A DNA stretch of 64,000 bases from Caprella mutica (GCA_947561585.1 CANNZV010002346.1:1-64000); one strand, 5' to 3'; positions 22,265 to 34,633 are shown, counted from the stretch's first letter. Notes: a model not told the origin generated them from the letters alone. Translations and numbers: made by a program.

Positions 22265-22725
22265 TAATAGTTGATATACATTTACTTAGTTTACAAGTAG
22301 TTGATATAACCAACACGAGAAGATGATATAACCTACACGAGTAGTTGATATAACCAACACGAGTAGTTGATATAACCAACACGAGTAGTTGATATCACCT
22401 ATACGAGTAGTTAATGTAACCTACACGAGTAGTTGGTATAACCTACACGAGTAGTTGGTATAACCTACACAAGCAGTTGGTATAACCTACATGAGTAGTT
22501 GATATCACCTATACGAGTAGTTAATGTAACCTACACGAGTAGTTGGTATAACCTACACGAGTAGTTGGTATAACCTACACAAGCAGTTGGTATAACCTAC
22601 ACGAGTAGTTGGTATAACCTACACGAGTAGTTGGTATAACACATAGGAGTGATTGGAAAAACATACACAAGTAGTTGATGTAACCTTGTTCTGTAGTTGT
22701 TTTAACCATTACATATAATTGGTTC
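22265..22725. repeat. 22-bp satellite
   Basis: About 20 copies of GAGTAGTTGGTATAACCTAC AC, with variants TTGATATAACCAAC and TTAATGTAACC. A 132-bp block of six units (from GAGTAGTTGATATCACCTAT) is duplicated at about 22382 and 22493. GGTATAACC is an inverted pair. Very degraded copies run on to about 22790. Confidence 0.93.
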
Positions 22726-22799
22726 AACCATCACGAGCAGTTTTGACTATCACAGGTAGTTGTTGTGACCATCGGGAATTAAAAATAATCAACTCACAT

Positions 22800-23400
22800 A
22801 TGTGTTGTTTTAACCAAAGTCAATTTAACTCATTTTAAATAGTACCTGCAACTCACCACGTAGGTAGGCGCACAGATAAACCATAAAATTTAGTCAAAAC
22901 AAATCAAATATGATTTGATTCAACTAATCCTTTCTCTGTGTGTATAGTCTTTTCTATGAGCGTGTCTTTGTGATATAGATTATACTATTATATTTTAGCA
23001 CCCTAAACTCAACGCCATTTGTAATTTGTAAACAAATGAATTGATGAGTTACATAATCATTAATATGCATATCTAGTAGTAGTAGCTAATTAATATAATA
23101 TCAAAGGATTATTAGTCAATGATAAGACATACCTTATAACTACATGATATTGTAGTTAATTAATATAATGCTATATTGCTATATCGTCTACTAGACTGTT
23201 AGTTAAAGTTATTAGATGAATAATGATGATAATATTACAGTACAATATATGTTCTCTGATGGTTTCATATTATTTCTATTTCAATATCAAAAAAAGGATA
23301 TTCACAATCTATAAATCCACTATGCAAATGTCTTCTAATATAGAGTTATCAATATGCATTATATAACGCAAATATTACGAGGAAAAATTACTAAACCTAC
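22800..23400. other. AT-rich DNA, nothing recognised
   Basis: No coding-like frame or repeat seen. Confidence 0.5.
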
Positions 23401-23538
23401 AAAAGCACCATCATAACGTAATCTCTGTACAGACTGTACTTAGACAAAGCTTCACAAAGTGCAGAGTGTGCTGTGCATTTGACAGGCCTGTGTGGCGTAT
23501 TTGACACACTCCCCAGCTAACAGGACACCCAATTGACA

Positions 23539-23712
23539 ATGATAGGATTAGCTAGGACCATTTGCAGCTCAGCTGTCCCGTACATGACTATGCCAGAGCT
23601 GGTGCTAGAAGGATCACGGTATTCAGGAGGGGAAAGAACTAAGGATAGATTCAGCTTACAGTGCAGGCAGTGGAATTGTGTCATTCGAAATCTGAAAACA
23701 CGATATATGTAA
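23539..23712 (+). CDS. Unrecognised 57-aa ORF, possible first exon
   Basis: An ATG with A at -3 opens a 57-codon frame in a base-balanced island (23430-23710). The peptide starts MIGLARTICSSAVPYMTMPE, continues LVLEGSRYSGGERTKDRFSL and has QCRQWNCVIRNLKTRYM at the end. A GTAAGC donor at 23709 falls just before the stop, so it may be a coding first exon ending at ...KTRY. An in-frame TAA lies six codons before the ATG. Residue use is protein-like, but no family is recognised. Confidence 0.38.
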   Translation: MIGLARTICSSAVPYMTMPELVLEGSRYSGGERTKDRFSLQCRQWNCVIRNLKTRYM

Positions 23713-23849
23713 GCAATATGTCACGGAAGTGTAGGTACAGATTGGTTTGATTTTCTGGTATTTAATGAACTCAGATTTCATAGTGTTTGTACAAAAAGGC
23801 AGATAAGAAACTGACCGTTAGAAGATAGTTGATTATATACGTAAATGTG

Positions 23850-24065
23850 ATGATATATCTTAGTAAATTAGTTAATACAAGCAGTTCCTATGAATTGGGA
23901 CTCATTTTAGTTTGTTCCTATGTGTCCTGGAGACCCCGTATGTGTACATTATCGCCTCATTCTAAATCTGAAAACTGTCTCGTCTATTTCTCAAATATAA
24001 AAAGCGACGGTAGACTGACGATTGAAGGAAAATATTCATTATATTTACGGCTCATTAACTGGTGA
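23850..24065 (+). CDS. Unrecognised 71-aa ORF
   Basis: An ATG-initiated frame 140 bp after the previous one, starting MIYLSKLVNTSSSYELGLIL, with VCSYVSWRPRMCTLSPHSKS in the middle and SDGRLTIEGKYSLYLRLINW at the end. It has five Cys/Trp-rich positions and balanced composition in the second half. Splicing the previous exon donor to the AG just before 23829 would meet a stop, so the two are not simply joined. It could belong to the same unit by other sites. Confidence 0.3.
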   Translation: MIYLSKLVNTSSSYELGLILVCSYVSWRPRMCTLSPHSKSENCLVYFSNIKSDGRLTIEGKYSLYLRLINW

Positions 24066-24179
24066 TGTATTGAACGTAAAAGTATTCTAGCAGGGATGAA
24101 ATGGCTGATATTTTCCCAATAAACTTGGTTAATGAGCGATGAAATTAGCCCAAAGTCTGTCATAAACATTGATTTTTCT

Positions 24180-26200
24180 TTAAAGAACAGTTTCTTCCAT
24201 AGTTAATAAGCAAAACATTTAAGACAATAAAGAACAATTAGAAGTAAACATGTTATTGTTATTAGCTCTTTATAATTAATTAACTTTAAGGTGAAATATT
24301 TTTCAAAAACAATTCACTCAAAATTCAAAACAAGATATAGAGTGGTCGAGTTTTTGAAAACATTTAAACTATATTAAATTACTTGAATTCAGAACGAGGG
24401 AAAAATGTCTCAAATACGATAAGATTTTCTCTCAAAATACATCCTAGTTATCATTGAACAATATAAGCCCTGAAATGGAATTAGATAAAAACTCTCCCAG
24501 TCGCCCGAAAGAAAACATTAGTTGTAACCGTATCAGAATGTAACTCATAAAATGTCTCTATCTCCCTGAACATAAGAGATTATTTATCTTTAGAGATAGA
24601 GTCTCTGATACTTAACTCGGAGCAGATAAAAGTAATCTAGTTTCGATTGTTATTACTTCTTTTACTGCTTAGCATTATGAACTGCTGGGTGAAAAAGAAC
24701 ACTTTTAGGAAGAAGTTTCTGAATGTAGGAATTAGAAATGTGAAAAAGTGTTCTCGTGTTTACACAGAGAAAAGGTATTGATAATTCCATTCAAATTAGA
24801 TATATCAGTCTTTAACTTTGAAAAAAATTGGTTTTATGTTAATTGTTAAGACTGAGAAGAGTGTTGAATAGTCCAAGGTATCGAATTCCACTTCATAATT
24901 ATACAAATTTGGTATAAAAAGATTATATCAAACGATAAGTAGATAATAGCCTGAAATATTTTCTATTGTATACGACAGATATTTAATTAATATTTATTTT
25001 ATATTTATTTAAGCATGATAAAGTCTATATTAGTAAATGATTGCAATTAAAATTTCGTAATTAATATGTATACATTTAATTATTTCTTTCCTCAGGTATA
25101 ATTAATTTAGATTTCAAGAAGAAGAGACTATAAGTTAGAATACAAAAGCACCCTTTGAATAAAATATATATCCATCATTCCTCATCCCTCATACCATAGT
25201 TCCCATTAGGAAAACTGTTCACGGAATCCGTCTCTTTTTCGTACCAGATGAAATCAGCGAATACAGGAAAAGCCGTTGAACCAATTTATATGTCCGAAGG
25301 TAATATAATGTGGACTGCAAGACTAATGATGCTTTGAATAAAAGATGCGGTCTTTTTAGTCGAAGTTAAATGCGACTGTGAAGTTCGAGGCAATGGACTA
25401 CGTGATCACAAAACAAACATCCTGGACAAAAGTTAAATTCTGGAAGGTACCAACTTCAGTTCTAAATGAGCTCAACTGTGACTCGGTAAATAAATCAACG
25501 AGTCAAAATTTGAGTCTGCAATAGAAAAAAGGATAACAAGTTTCCCTTCCAAGAAGAAAAGAGTCAAATTTAGAATCTGTAACGTTTCTATTCAATCGTT
25601 TTCTGATTTAACTTTTTGTATTGGAACAGACTTTAACTAACCACAAATTGATCCCAAAAATAGAGATAGAATGGTAAAGACAAGTAATTTTTCCAGTTTT
25701 AAGTATTGTTACACATATCTATGAGATCTATAGGCGTGAACTTCAATTGCATATAAATATTTATTCGTTACAAATTGTTTTTTTAAATATTCTTTTGATG
25801 CAGGAAAAGGATCAAACGACATCAACATTTAAGAATATTTTTTGACGGAGCTGTAGTATATCGAACCCTGTATATTCTTTGATTGTTAACTAAACGACTA
25901 TTGTAATTATTATATAATAATCCTATATCGAAGTTTCCTAAACTGATTTGCATAATCGTCTAAAGGATCAAAGGATATAGAAACAAAACATGGACTTCCA
26001 TTGAAAATACAGGACTCATTTTTGTCCTACTTTAAAATTAGAAATGCAAAATGATCAATTCATTCCCTGTTCATATCACACGGCATTGTGTTACCCTTCT
26101 GAACATTTTGAGATAATTACATCGTTCAATACTTTCCAAGAAGCTAATTAGGTAATTTGCATGTAAAGCATGCTAGGCAATTAGTGTGCACACTCAGACC
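24180..26200. other. AT-rich DNA, little recognised
   Basis: An isolated GAACCCTGTATATTC at 25864-25878 resembles the end of a mariner-like element (CCCTGTATA), but no partner end was found. A CRE-like palindrome TGACGTCA is at 26205-26212. Confidence 0.4.
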
Positions 26201-26239
26201 AAGATGACGTCATTAGAACTCTCATCTGAGGACTAAGTA

Positions 26240-26335
26240 GTGCCATCTCAGAGTCTATTGCGCCTGTAGCGCCATCTCGGAGTACATTGTGCCACTATAG
26301 CGCCATCTCTAAGTTTACTGCGTCACGACATTAAA
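26240..26335. repeat. ~33-bp minisatellite (GTAGCGCCATCTCGGAGT)
   Basis: Three diverged copies containing GCCATCTC and AGTCTATTGCGCC / AGTACATTGTGCC / AGTTTACTGCGTC. Confidence 0.75.
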
Positions 26336-26611
26336 ATGCTCACCCTACGACAGGATGCCCGGTAGTCTGTTGGAATAAAACTCATAGATATGAGGCATCT
26401 CTTATCTTATTAATGTTAATACTTTTTTAAATAGATATCAATACCTGAAGTCCTAGAATATCTCGAAGATAGGATAAAATATAATCAATTCACTGGATTA
26501 AAAATACAAAGTGGTTATAGATATTTAAATACAATATCTATAACCATTATTTTCATCACTGTACAACAGTATATTGTGAATGTCCATAAGCTAAAATCCA
26601 AAAGTTAATAT

Positions 26612-26947
26612 TTATCCAATGGAGTGCTGTTCAAAATACATATGAAATATCTCTGACTCAGTTGCATATGAATAATAAATAAACTCTATCATTCGAACAT
26701 CCGTTTCAAATATTGGGAAATTGCATACAGCTCCAACCCAGGCTGTGACAACACAGTCTGTGACAACACACGCAGGCTGTGACAATACACAGGTTCTGTG
26801 TGCGACACATGCAAACAGGCTACCAGAATTCATGAGGTTTTCGTAAGCATATTCCAGCGCCACCTGCTGATTAATTAAACAGATATACCTGCAGCAGGGT
26901 GTGCCTACCTGTGCAATATCTCTTTCTTTTTTGGGAATTTACTATAG
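26612..26947 (-). CDS. Unrecognised ORF of ~112 codons, exon-like
   Basis: The minus frame is open from just after a TAA near 26950 to the stop at 26612. It reads IPKKERDIAQVGTPCCRYIC, LINQQVALEYAYENLMNSGS, then a Cys/Val-rich part from a small GTGACAACACA-type repeat (26740-26800), then FETDVRMIEFIYYSYATESE. There is no ATG until MNSGS. AG sites (AATTAATCAGCAG before GTGGCG) and donors (CAG|GTAGGC, GCAG|GTATAT) occur within it, so only part may be an exon. No domain recognised. Confidence 0.22.
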
Positions 26948-27090
26948 TGTTTCAAAATTGAGGAAACAATAAGAGCTTCAACCATTCAGCCCAGTGGTGA
27001 ATTTATTAATCCGGAGATCATCTATTATAGTCATTTACGATAGTTCTTTTATCATATTATCAAGATACATTAACTTACAAGATATGCTAC

Positions 27091-27420
27091 GTTTTGATAG
27101 GAATTTTACACTATTCTGCCCATAAACAAACACGCACATATGAATGCACAGATGTGACCCTGCAATATTAGATTACATACTTTATATGCTATACATCGGG
27201 TTAAACACTTTTTTCATGGCATCCGTGCACTGCACAAACAACCATGGACAAATCCTTATATACTATTAACCAGAATATCCTTATATACTATTTAACCAAC
27301 TATTTAACCAGATGAATAGTAGCTATATAGAGCATGTCATATAATATTGCAGGGTCACATCTTTGCGTTCGTACGTTCGTATTTGTTTATCCGCAGAAGA
27401 GTCTAAAACTCGTATCAAGG
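27091..27420. mobile_element. 330-bp hairpin MITE
   Basis: The left arm from 27091 (TTTTGATAGGAATTTTACAC, then TTCTGCCCATAAACAAAC and GATGTGACCCTGCAATATTA) is repeated inverted in the right arm ending at 27420 (TAATATTGCAGGGTCACATC, GTTTATCCGCAGAAGA, CTCGTATCAAGG). The arms are about 110 bp with several mismatches, leaving a short loop. No ORF and no clear target duplication. Confidence 0.82.
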
Positions 27421-28180
27421 CATTTAGTATACCTTCTAAGTTAATATACCTTGAGAATAATCAAGTTAATGGTGCATACTGTATTCAGCCAGTTTAGTCA
27501 AAAAAAACGAAGTTATAGCATTCGATTCTAATAAGAATAAATAATGTACCTTGATTTTATGTAAAATAATTATCCCAGGTCATCGAAGCGTCTTTCACAA
27601 CAAAACTGTAATCATCTTGATATGAACCTGCGCAATACCTTGAGTATAATAGTCGACAATGTCAAACGATAGTGTATACACCATAAGCCATAGTGTATGT
27701 ACCATAAATTTACATTTATGATACATAACGATGCATTTCTATTTGAATTAATTTTCCGTTGAGGATAAATGATTAAATTTTCATCGATCTTAATCACCAA
27801 TCGGAAGCCAACATAAATAGCCATTTTTAGTTGAGAATTTAATTTCTTTGAATGATAATCTTCAATAATTATGCTCTTCTTTGTTATCATTGAATGAATA
27901 TTTCATTTACAAAAATAAGTTACTAAAAACATGGTAACTAATTTGACTACAGTTCATATCAGGTCAGGTATAATATTATTGTGCCTTTCTGGCAGTTCAT
28001 TTAGAGAAAAAGATGGATCATATTGACTGAGCGTATAATATAAAAATTAGAGTGAGAAAGATCCTGAATATTAGAACCTAATTTTCACAAAGTTATGATA
28101 TCACTATCAAACAAGAAATTCTAAATCAACACAACCATTAATTTATAATAAATTAATCCCTCAGTTTACCTGTTTGGGTA
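27421..28180. other. AT-rich DNA with small repeats
   Basis: Repeated TACCTTGA(G/T) words near 27430, 27550 and 27636, and a short AGTGTAT(A/G)CACCATAA duplication at 27670-27705. Confidence 0.4.
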
Positions 28181-28189
28181 ATTCTAATG

Positions 28190-29540
28190 TTCAAATCAGA
28201 GTTATTTCAACGTCAACTACCAACATCCATCTTATTTTTTCTATATGATAGCTATGACAATTTCTTTGCTCTTCCATTCCTCTTTTTTGGTGTTCTTTCT
28301 GTCTCCTCTGGTTTCGGTGGCGGTGAGAGTGACTTATGGGAGTTTCTTTCTCTGACTGTTCCGCTCTAGTCTTTAAGATATTAATCTAAAATGTAATGAT
28401 CATGGGTGACATGTCGTTGGTATTGATAGAACTGATGATAATGTTTAATACTTAAACATATTGGGTACATTGTACGATTTTTTGGAATGAAATTGTATGA
28501 GGGTGTTATTTGTAGGACAAATTAGTAATAATTCACACTTTCACAAGTGCACAATTTAAAAAACTATTTAGCTAATATTTTCATCGATCTTTTTCACAAT
28601 TTCGAAATTATTCAAATTAAAAACCCAAATGGAAAATTAGTTTAAAGCAATAACAATAATGCGGTTAAAACGTCTTGAATTTGCAATGAAGCAACTCATC
28701 AAAATTCCGCATGGGATAGCAGGAGACAACTTTATCCTCTCAGTAAATATGACAGAGTCACAACAGATAAATTGCACTATCTACTTAGTTGGCAAGGAAG
28801 ATAAATAGTTCCTTTTAAATTATGATTAAAACTGTCTCCGTTATATTATGAGTTAAGAAGCCAGGAGACTTGGAGAAGAAAGAAATATTTCTTGGTGTCT
28901 GTCACAGCTGGCCAGTGTGACCACTTCATTTCAACTGAGAAAAAAGAGCCAAAGAAACCAGAGTGAAAGGAAGATATTCCTTCAGCCAAATGACATCAGT
29001 AATGAAGAGACGCAATCTCTGGGAAAGCAGAAAAAATTCAATTTTCACAAAGACACACGGTGATTGTATTTCTTTTGCTCGGTGTGTACAGAGGAGAATT
29101 TATTGGATTAGACCCACAAATGGTGTAAATGAAATTACACTATTTATATAACGTTTAAACAGACTGTTGTGTTTTTGATGACAATTGGAAAAGAAAGATT
29201 ATTTTAAATATTTCTTTTTTATATATTAGTCAGGTATTTGGATATTAAGTAGTAATAGAGTAGCACATATGTGAAATGTAACAATATTAAGATTTTAGAA
29301 AAATTAATATTAAAAAAAATAGTATGATTCAATTCATCAACTAATTTATTTCACAAAATAATGAAACAAATAAATTTTATCAATTATTTTAAAATGCCAT
29401 GCAGCTTCAATATTATATACCATCCTTTTTGTGTAAATTTACAATCCACTCTAATGGTTCGTCTCCTCAGATGTAGCTAAAGTTATTTATTGAATAATAA
29501 CGATTATATCATGGCATTGAGTATATAAATTTAGAATTAG
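28190..29540. other. Mixed DNA, no supported gene
   Basis: A base-richer part at 28850-29130 has a 62-codon frame (28963-29151, peptide starts MKGRYSFSQMTSVMKRRNLW) that is unrecognised and has no splice support. Confidence 0.35.
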
Positions 29541-29544
29541 ATTA

Positions 29545-30130
29545 CGTGCATTCGGTAGAGCGCATACCTTTGCCGCCACTTTGACCCGTTCTCTCAAAAA
29601 AATCTAATGAACTGGTAAGTGGACAATGACCAATCGTCCCACCAAGTTTCATGCAATATGTTTCGTTACTTTTTGAGTTATTGAGCTATAAATGACCTTG
29701 ACATTGACCTTTGACCGGATCGTTCCCAAAATTCTACCAGATGGTTCTTGGACATAGACCAATCATCAAATTTCAGACAATTTGGTTGAATACTTTTGAG
29801 TTATTGAGTTATATATGGCCTTGACCTTGATCTATGACCTTTAATCCAATCGCTCCCAAAATCTAACAAAATGGTTCCTGTATATTGACCAATCGTCCCA
29901 CCAAGTTTCATGCAATATGGTTCCATACTTTTTGAGTTATAAATTACCATGACCTTGACCTTTGACCGGGTCGTTCCCAAAATTCTACCAGAAGGTCACT
30001 GGATATTGACCAATCGCTTCACCAAATTTCAGGCAATTTGTTTGAACATATTTTCAGTTACGCGAATAGCAAAATGATAAATAAATGCTGGGTAAAATAT
30101 GGCCTTATATACGCTAATTTGTGAAGGTAA
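29545..30130 (+). repeat. Dispersed CTTGACC-rich repeat, copy 1, tandemly expanded
   Basis: It starts GCATTCGGTAGAGCGCATAC and holds four tandem sub-units (from about 29590, 29724, 29853 and 29974). Each contains CCCAAAATCTAAC/ATTCTACC, GACCAATCGTCCCACCAAG, CATGCAATATGGTT, TTTTTGAGTTATTGAG and GACCTTGACCTTTGACC. The end TGTGAAGGTAATA matches the end of copy 3. TCGGTAGAGCGCA looks like a tRNA A box, but no B box is evident, so a SINE origin is unproven. Confidence 0.85.
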
Positions 30131-32430
30131 TAAATGACAGAGGTTGTAAATATTTCATGTTAGGTAAAATCTAACACTGTAAATTGTAAATCTAATCAAA
30201 TACATTCAATAAAACATTAATTTATCATCCAATTGACTTGTAGGAGTATACATATTTACAAGAAGTCAATCATAGCATTTATGATTATTAGAGAGGGATT
30301 GGCAAGTAGACTAACCTTCAGATAAATGTAGAGTTTTACATAATGTAATTGGTACTATGATCAACCAACATTAGTAAAACTAAATATCATCATTTTTTCG
30401 TCCATATTTCAGTTATTGGGAGAGATAATAATCATTACAAACCAAAAACCAACACTGCATAACATGTTGATTTTGAATAAAAAAGTATTAACTTCATATG
30501 CAAAAACCGGTCACTCAAAATATATATAAAGTAGCTAGGTACATTAGTTAGACATTATCATGGAAATTGCAACGCTACCTATTCGAATACTTGTGTAATA
30601 ACTTTGATACTCATGGATTAAATGATATACTGGGTATTTAAAGTTTCTGTTACACTAGCGCCTACCGTATGAGAAACAAAAAATATTTAGGCCTCTTTGA
30701 GAGTTCGAGAGGACTGCCATTTTGTAAGGTTATAACCAATCTCTTTAAATATATTGATATATTAATTTGAAAAAGAACTGCTATAATAAATTTAACGCTA
30801 TTATTATTAGTGGTTTGAAAGATCTAGAAGACTGAACGGTGCCCTCAATGCACTAGACTAATTTGATTGACTACTTGGCTACCACATATAACAATTAACT
30901 AAAAGTGACAAGAAAAAAAGGCCTGCCTAGAAGAAGCCTCAATAATAATTTTAAACCTCAAGTCCAATAATCAGACCGCTGACACCATTAAACAAATAAA
31001 TATTTAAAATTAAAAAAAAGTTAAAATATATGAAGCTTTGCTTGTCTATAACATGTTCATGATGCCAAAATGATAGGGTTTTTCATTTTCGTATATCCCC
31101 TGCTCGCACACCCAATTTTACCAGCAAGATCCTAGTGACTGTACTCCTGCAAATGCAAACTCAGCATCTCGATGACTCCATAGCTACTACACATTGTACA
31201 GTCCTCTCCACGAGTTACTGTCAAGTGTCTAATGCAATTGTGGTCCCTAGGCAGAAGCAATATTTCACGCCGTTTATGGACCAAAAGAAATTGCAGATTC
31301 CAACGACTTCTATTCTGGCGGCCAATTTGATTTGCATTTTATCAATATGTTCGGTTATTTAAATGGCCCATTATTTCGTGGAAAAAATGTTATTAGATAG
31401 GATAAAGTTGTTCGATTTCAGATATATATGTTTTCGGTAATAGTACAAAGAATCTTCTGACATTCCACGCACTACTAAAAATACTGTTCATGTTTTTAGT
31501 CAAATACTTATTATATAGTTTGATAGGTCAGACTTCAAAATAACTAATCCATGATTCAGAAATTCACATTTTCTTCCCAATAATAAGATTTAAGCTATCG
31601 TGTCTATTTGGGTGATGACCCGACTACCAAAATACTTATTTAAATTAGAAGTTACACGAGACAACAGTAAAAAGGAGCATTATGTAAGACAATGTTAACT
31701 TGTAATTATCAAAATGTATTATATATGTAGATGAAACTATAATAATTAAAAAAACATATTGGTATGATAATGAGGATATATTGTTTTAATACACTTGTTT
31801 TAATTTGTGATTTTTAATCCGTAAATTTGTGTGTAAATAAGTATTCGGAAAATCGGTTAATTATCTTGGCTATATATGTAATTACCTACATATCCTCTTA
31901 AATTTACATTGTGTAGCTCATTTTTTTCAATAATTCCTTATTCGTGTCATAAATTGTACCATTGACTAATTAGCTCGAAAAGTAAGTATTAAAGTAGGCG
32001 TGTCGTACAATGAAGCCGCTACAATATTTCTTGGGGCTGTTCAAAACTTGTGACAAATTACCAAAAGTTTCGTTGGCACTTGAGGCAAACATGTCGAGAT
32101 TCTTTTCGCTTTTTCAAAATTCAATCCATTGCGACAGAAAAACTCATTCCTGCAAATAAAAGTTCTACATATTATGATTCTAACCAAGAAAATTTATAGC
32201 ATAACTATTGAAGCATAGCTAACATAATTATTGCTTCATACCATTTCTTACAAAAATATCTCCTTATTTTAATCATTGGTCGAAAATTTACTATTTGAAC
32301 AATATATTGGTAAATAAATACGGACGTAGTACAGTCCTCTTCCTACTATTACATAGGTAAAATATGAATTAATCGAATTAATAGAGCTAGGTAATTTTGT
32401 TACTCATTCTACCCATAGGAGTATTTCTTT
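30131..32430. other. AT-rich DNA, no supported gene
   Basis: A frame at 31135-31362 has mixed composition (includes QMQTQHLDDSIATTHCTVLS) but no ATG and no recognised family. A good isolated donor (CGAAAA|GTAAGTATT) is at 31981. Confidence 0.4.
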
Positions 32431-32434
32431 ATCT

Positions 32435-32645
32435 GGGTTGGGTCGAAAACCAGGGTTCTGTGGGTCAGTTTCACGATTCAGTGGGTTGGCCATTATGTTT
32501 TTGTTTTTGGAAATTGACGTTTTTTTTTGTTCTTTGAGCATGGTGAATCTGTATGAAACTAGCGCGTGGTACAGTTTATGCACTAGTATAGTTTGAGTAT
32601 AAATATTTTCTGGTTTTGAAGTGAAGAGAGTTCGGTGGATGCATG
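32435..32645. mobile_element. Diverged copy of the hAT-like MITE
   Basis: Parts match the element at 50471-50752 in the same order: TCGAAAACCAGGGTTCTGTG with GGTCAGTTTCACG, then GTGGGTTGGCC, TTGAGCATGGTGAATCTGTA and GTACAGTTTATGCACTAGTA. The terminal CAGTGGTTCT ends are missing, so it is old or truncated. Confidence 0.7.
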
Positions 32646-32910
32646 GATGGAACTTGTGGGACTCAGTAACTCCAATAAAGATAATAACCAATAACAAGAA
32701 AAAATTTCTGGATTTTTAAACTTCATATAATGTTATAATTAATTCGAATCTTTTCGGCATACTGAAATCAAATTGCATAAAAATTATCGCTGCATCAATA
32801 CACAAAATATCATCGAATAAGTTATATATCTTTTCAAAGAGTAGGCATAACAATAAGACATTATTTATTTACAAGTTTATGTAGTCTATGAGAAGCTTGC
32901 CATTAAGTTA

Positions 32911-33126
32911 ATGTGGTCATCAACAGCTGACCCAAAACTCCACCTCAAATTTGGTACTTATTGTAAGAAGTTATATCGAAATTACAATCACAAATTACCA
33001 AAGTTTGTCCATAACGACGGAAATAAAGGCCAGTCACTTCAATTACTGTTAGTTCGAGTTAGCCGCCAACTGGCTGTTAAGTGCCAGCCAATGAACGGCA
33101 AATGGAATTCCTATATCAGTGGGTAG
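32911..33126 (+). CDS. Unrecognised 71-aa ORF
   Basis: An ATG frame starting MWSSTADPKLHLKFGTYCKK, with HNDGNKGQSLQLLLVRVSRQ and a TAG at the end. Composition is more balanced than the flanks. No splice signals or family recognised. Confidence 0.22.
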   Translation: MWSSTADPKLHLKFGTYCKKLYRNYNHKLPKFVHNDGNKGQSLQLLLVRVSRQLAVKCQPMNGKWNSYISG

Positions 33127-33557
33127 ATAAAGCCTTCTCAATTTTAGCCTCCCATACATAGTTCTTTTAGATTTAAATATTTGAGACTAATATCATTGAA
33201 TGATTATATATTTATTCTGTGGCACACGCGTTACTAATTTCCTTCAGTATTCTACAATCATTATTCTTTTTTTCTGGATTGTCTCGTAAAACTTTTGTTA
33301 TTAGCTAAAATAATTGGGAAATTATCATTGATCATGAAAGCTTTTGTATAAGAATCTACATTGATATAGAAACTTCAATTTTTTCTAAAATTTATTTATT
33401 AGAATTCCAATTAAACAAGTCAAATTGATAATAACTTGAAGTATAGGGATGGGGCTTCTTCACATGCGTGATTGGTCCACAATTCGTCACCATAAAAATG
33501 TTAACCAATCACAAACATTTCCATTTAAGGCACTGATGACGTAGAAGTGCAACTGCC

Positions 33558-34624
33558 GGTACTAGGACAAAATGCCTAACGGATAAAATGCATAACGGAC
33601 AAAGTGCCTAACGGACAACAGGCCTAATGTAGAAAATATATGAATATTTGAATATAAAATTAGTAGAATAATGACGTTAAAGAATGTTGGTAAGATAATG
33701 AAAAAATAAACTCAATATTTTAATAAAAGGGCCGAATAGAAAATATTGAAGTGATATCTTTAATGAAATGATTATTAGTATATAAAAAAACAGAGAACAT
33801 TAAGTATATATTGTGATTTACCTTATAATTGAAAATCAATAATGTTTTATAATTTTATTTGTGTAAAACCTAAGTAAATAATTTATACTTCATCTCAGTT
33901 ATAATTCAAAGAGAATAATGAAATGTTATTTCTTCCAACGGAACTTTTAATACCAAGATAATGAAATAATACTAATATCAGCGGGTTTCCTAATAACCAT
34001 GGCTAGTTAATTTAATGTCAGCTCTAATTTATATAAACATTTAAATTATCTAACGTGGTTAAGAATTTCAAAAGCAACAATAAACATCACTATTGATTGA
34101 AGATGATTAATTGATTATTATATAGTTATCTAATAAAATATACAATATTTCAAAATAAAATTAGAATGGAATGGTTACAGATATCTAATGAAAATAAAAT
34201 AAGACGATTGTAGATATCTAAAGAAAGAAATCAAAAATATATATAACTGTAGATAGCTATTGAAAGAAATAAAAATAGACTAAGATTTTTATATCAAGGT
34301 ATTTGTTAAATAGATCAAACACTTTAGTGATAAATCACAAACACAGCAAAATAATAAACAGTGTTCACACTAAGTACGTTAATAAGTTACAATTGTTCAT
34401 TTTCAATGTGATAGTGATTTAATAAGCTCTAACTGAGACAAAACTCTCTGTTCCAATTGGTCTCACATATTAGAAATTATTAATCTTTGTTCACTATTAC
34501 AATGCATTTTAGGCCTTTTGTCCGTTAGAAATTTTGTCCGTTAGGAGTTTTGTCCATTAGGCATTTTGTCCGTTAGGAGTTTTGTCCGTTAGGCGTTTTG
34601 TCTGTAGGCATTTTGTCCGCTCAC
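33558..34624. mobile_element. Foldback-type element copy 2 (1067 bp) with 9-bp target duplication
   Basis: A perfect direct repeat GCAACTGCC flanks the element (33549-33557 and 34625-34633). The left end is GGTACTAGGACAAAATGCC and the inverted right end is GTGAGCGGACAAAATGCC. The arms are short tandem arrays of a 16-17 bp unit, AAAATGCCTAACGGACA: four copies on the left (to about 33625) and six inverted on the right (34510-34618). The middle is AT-rich with no ORF. A 9-bp duplication and arms of short tandem repeats match Drosophila Foldback and Mutator-like elements. Confidence 0.9.
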
Positions 34625-34633
34625 GCAACTGCC

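Noticed and set aside
29545..29600. tRNA gene suggested by GGTAGAGCGCA
   Set aside because: No cloverleaf or B box; part of a dispersed repeat.
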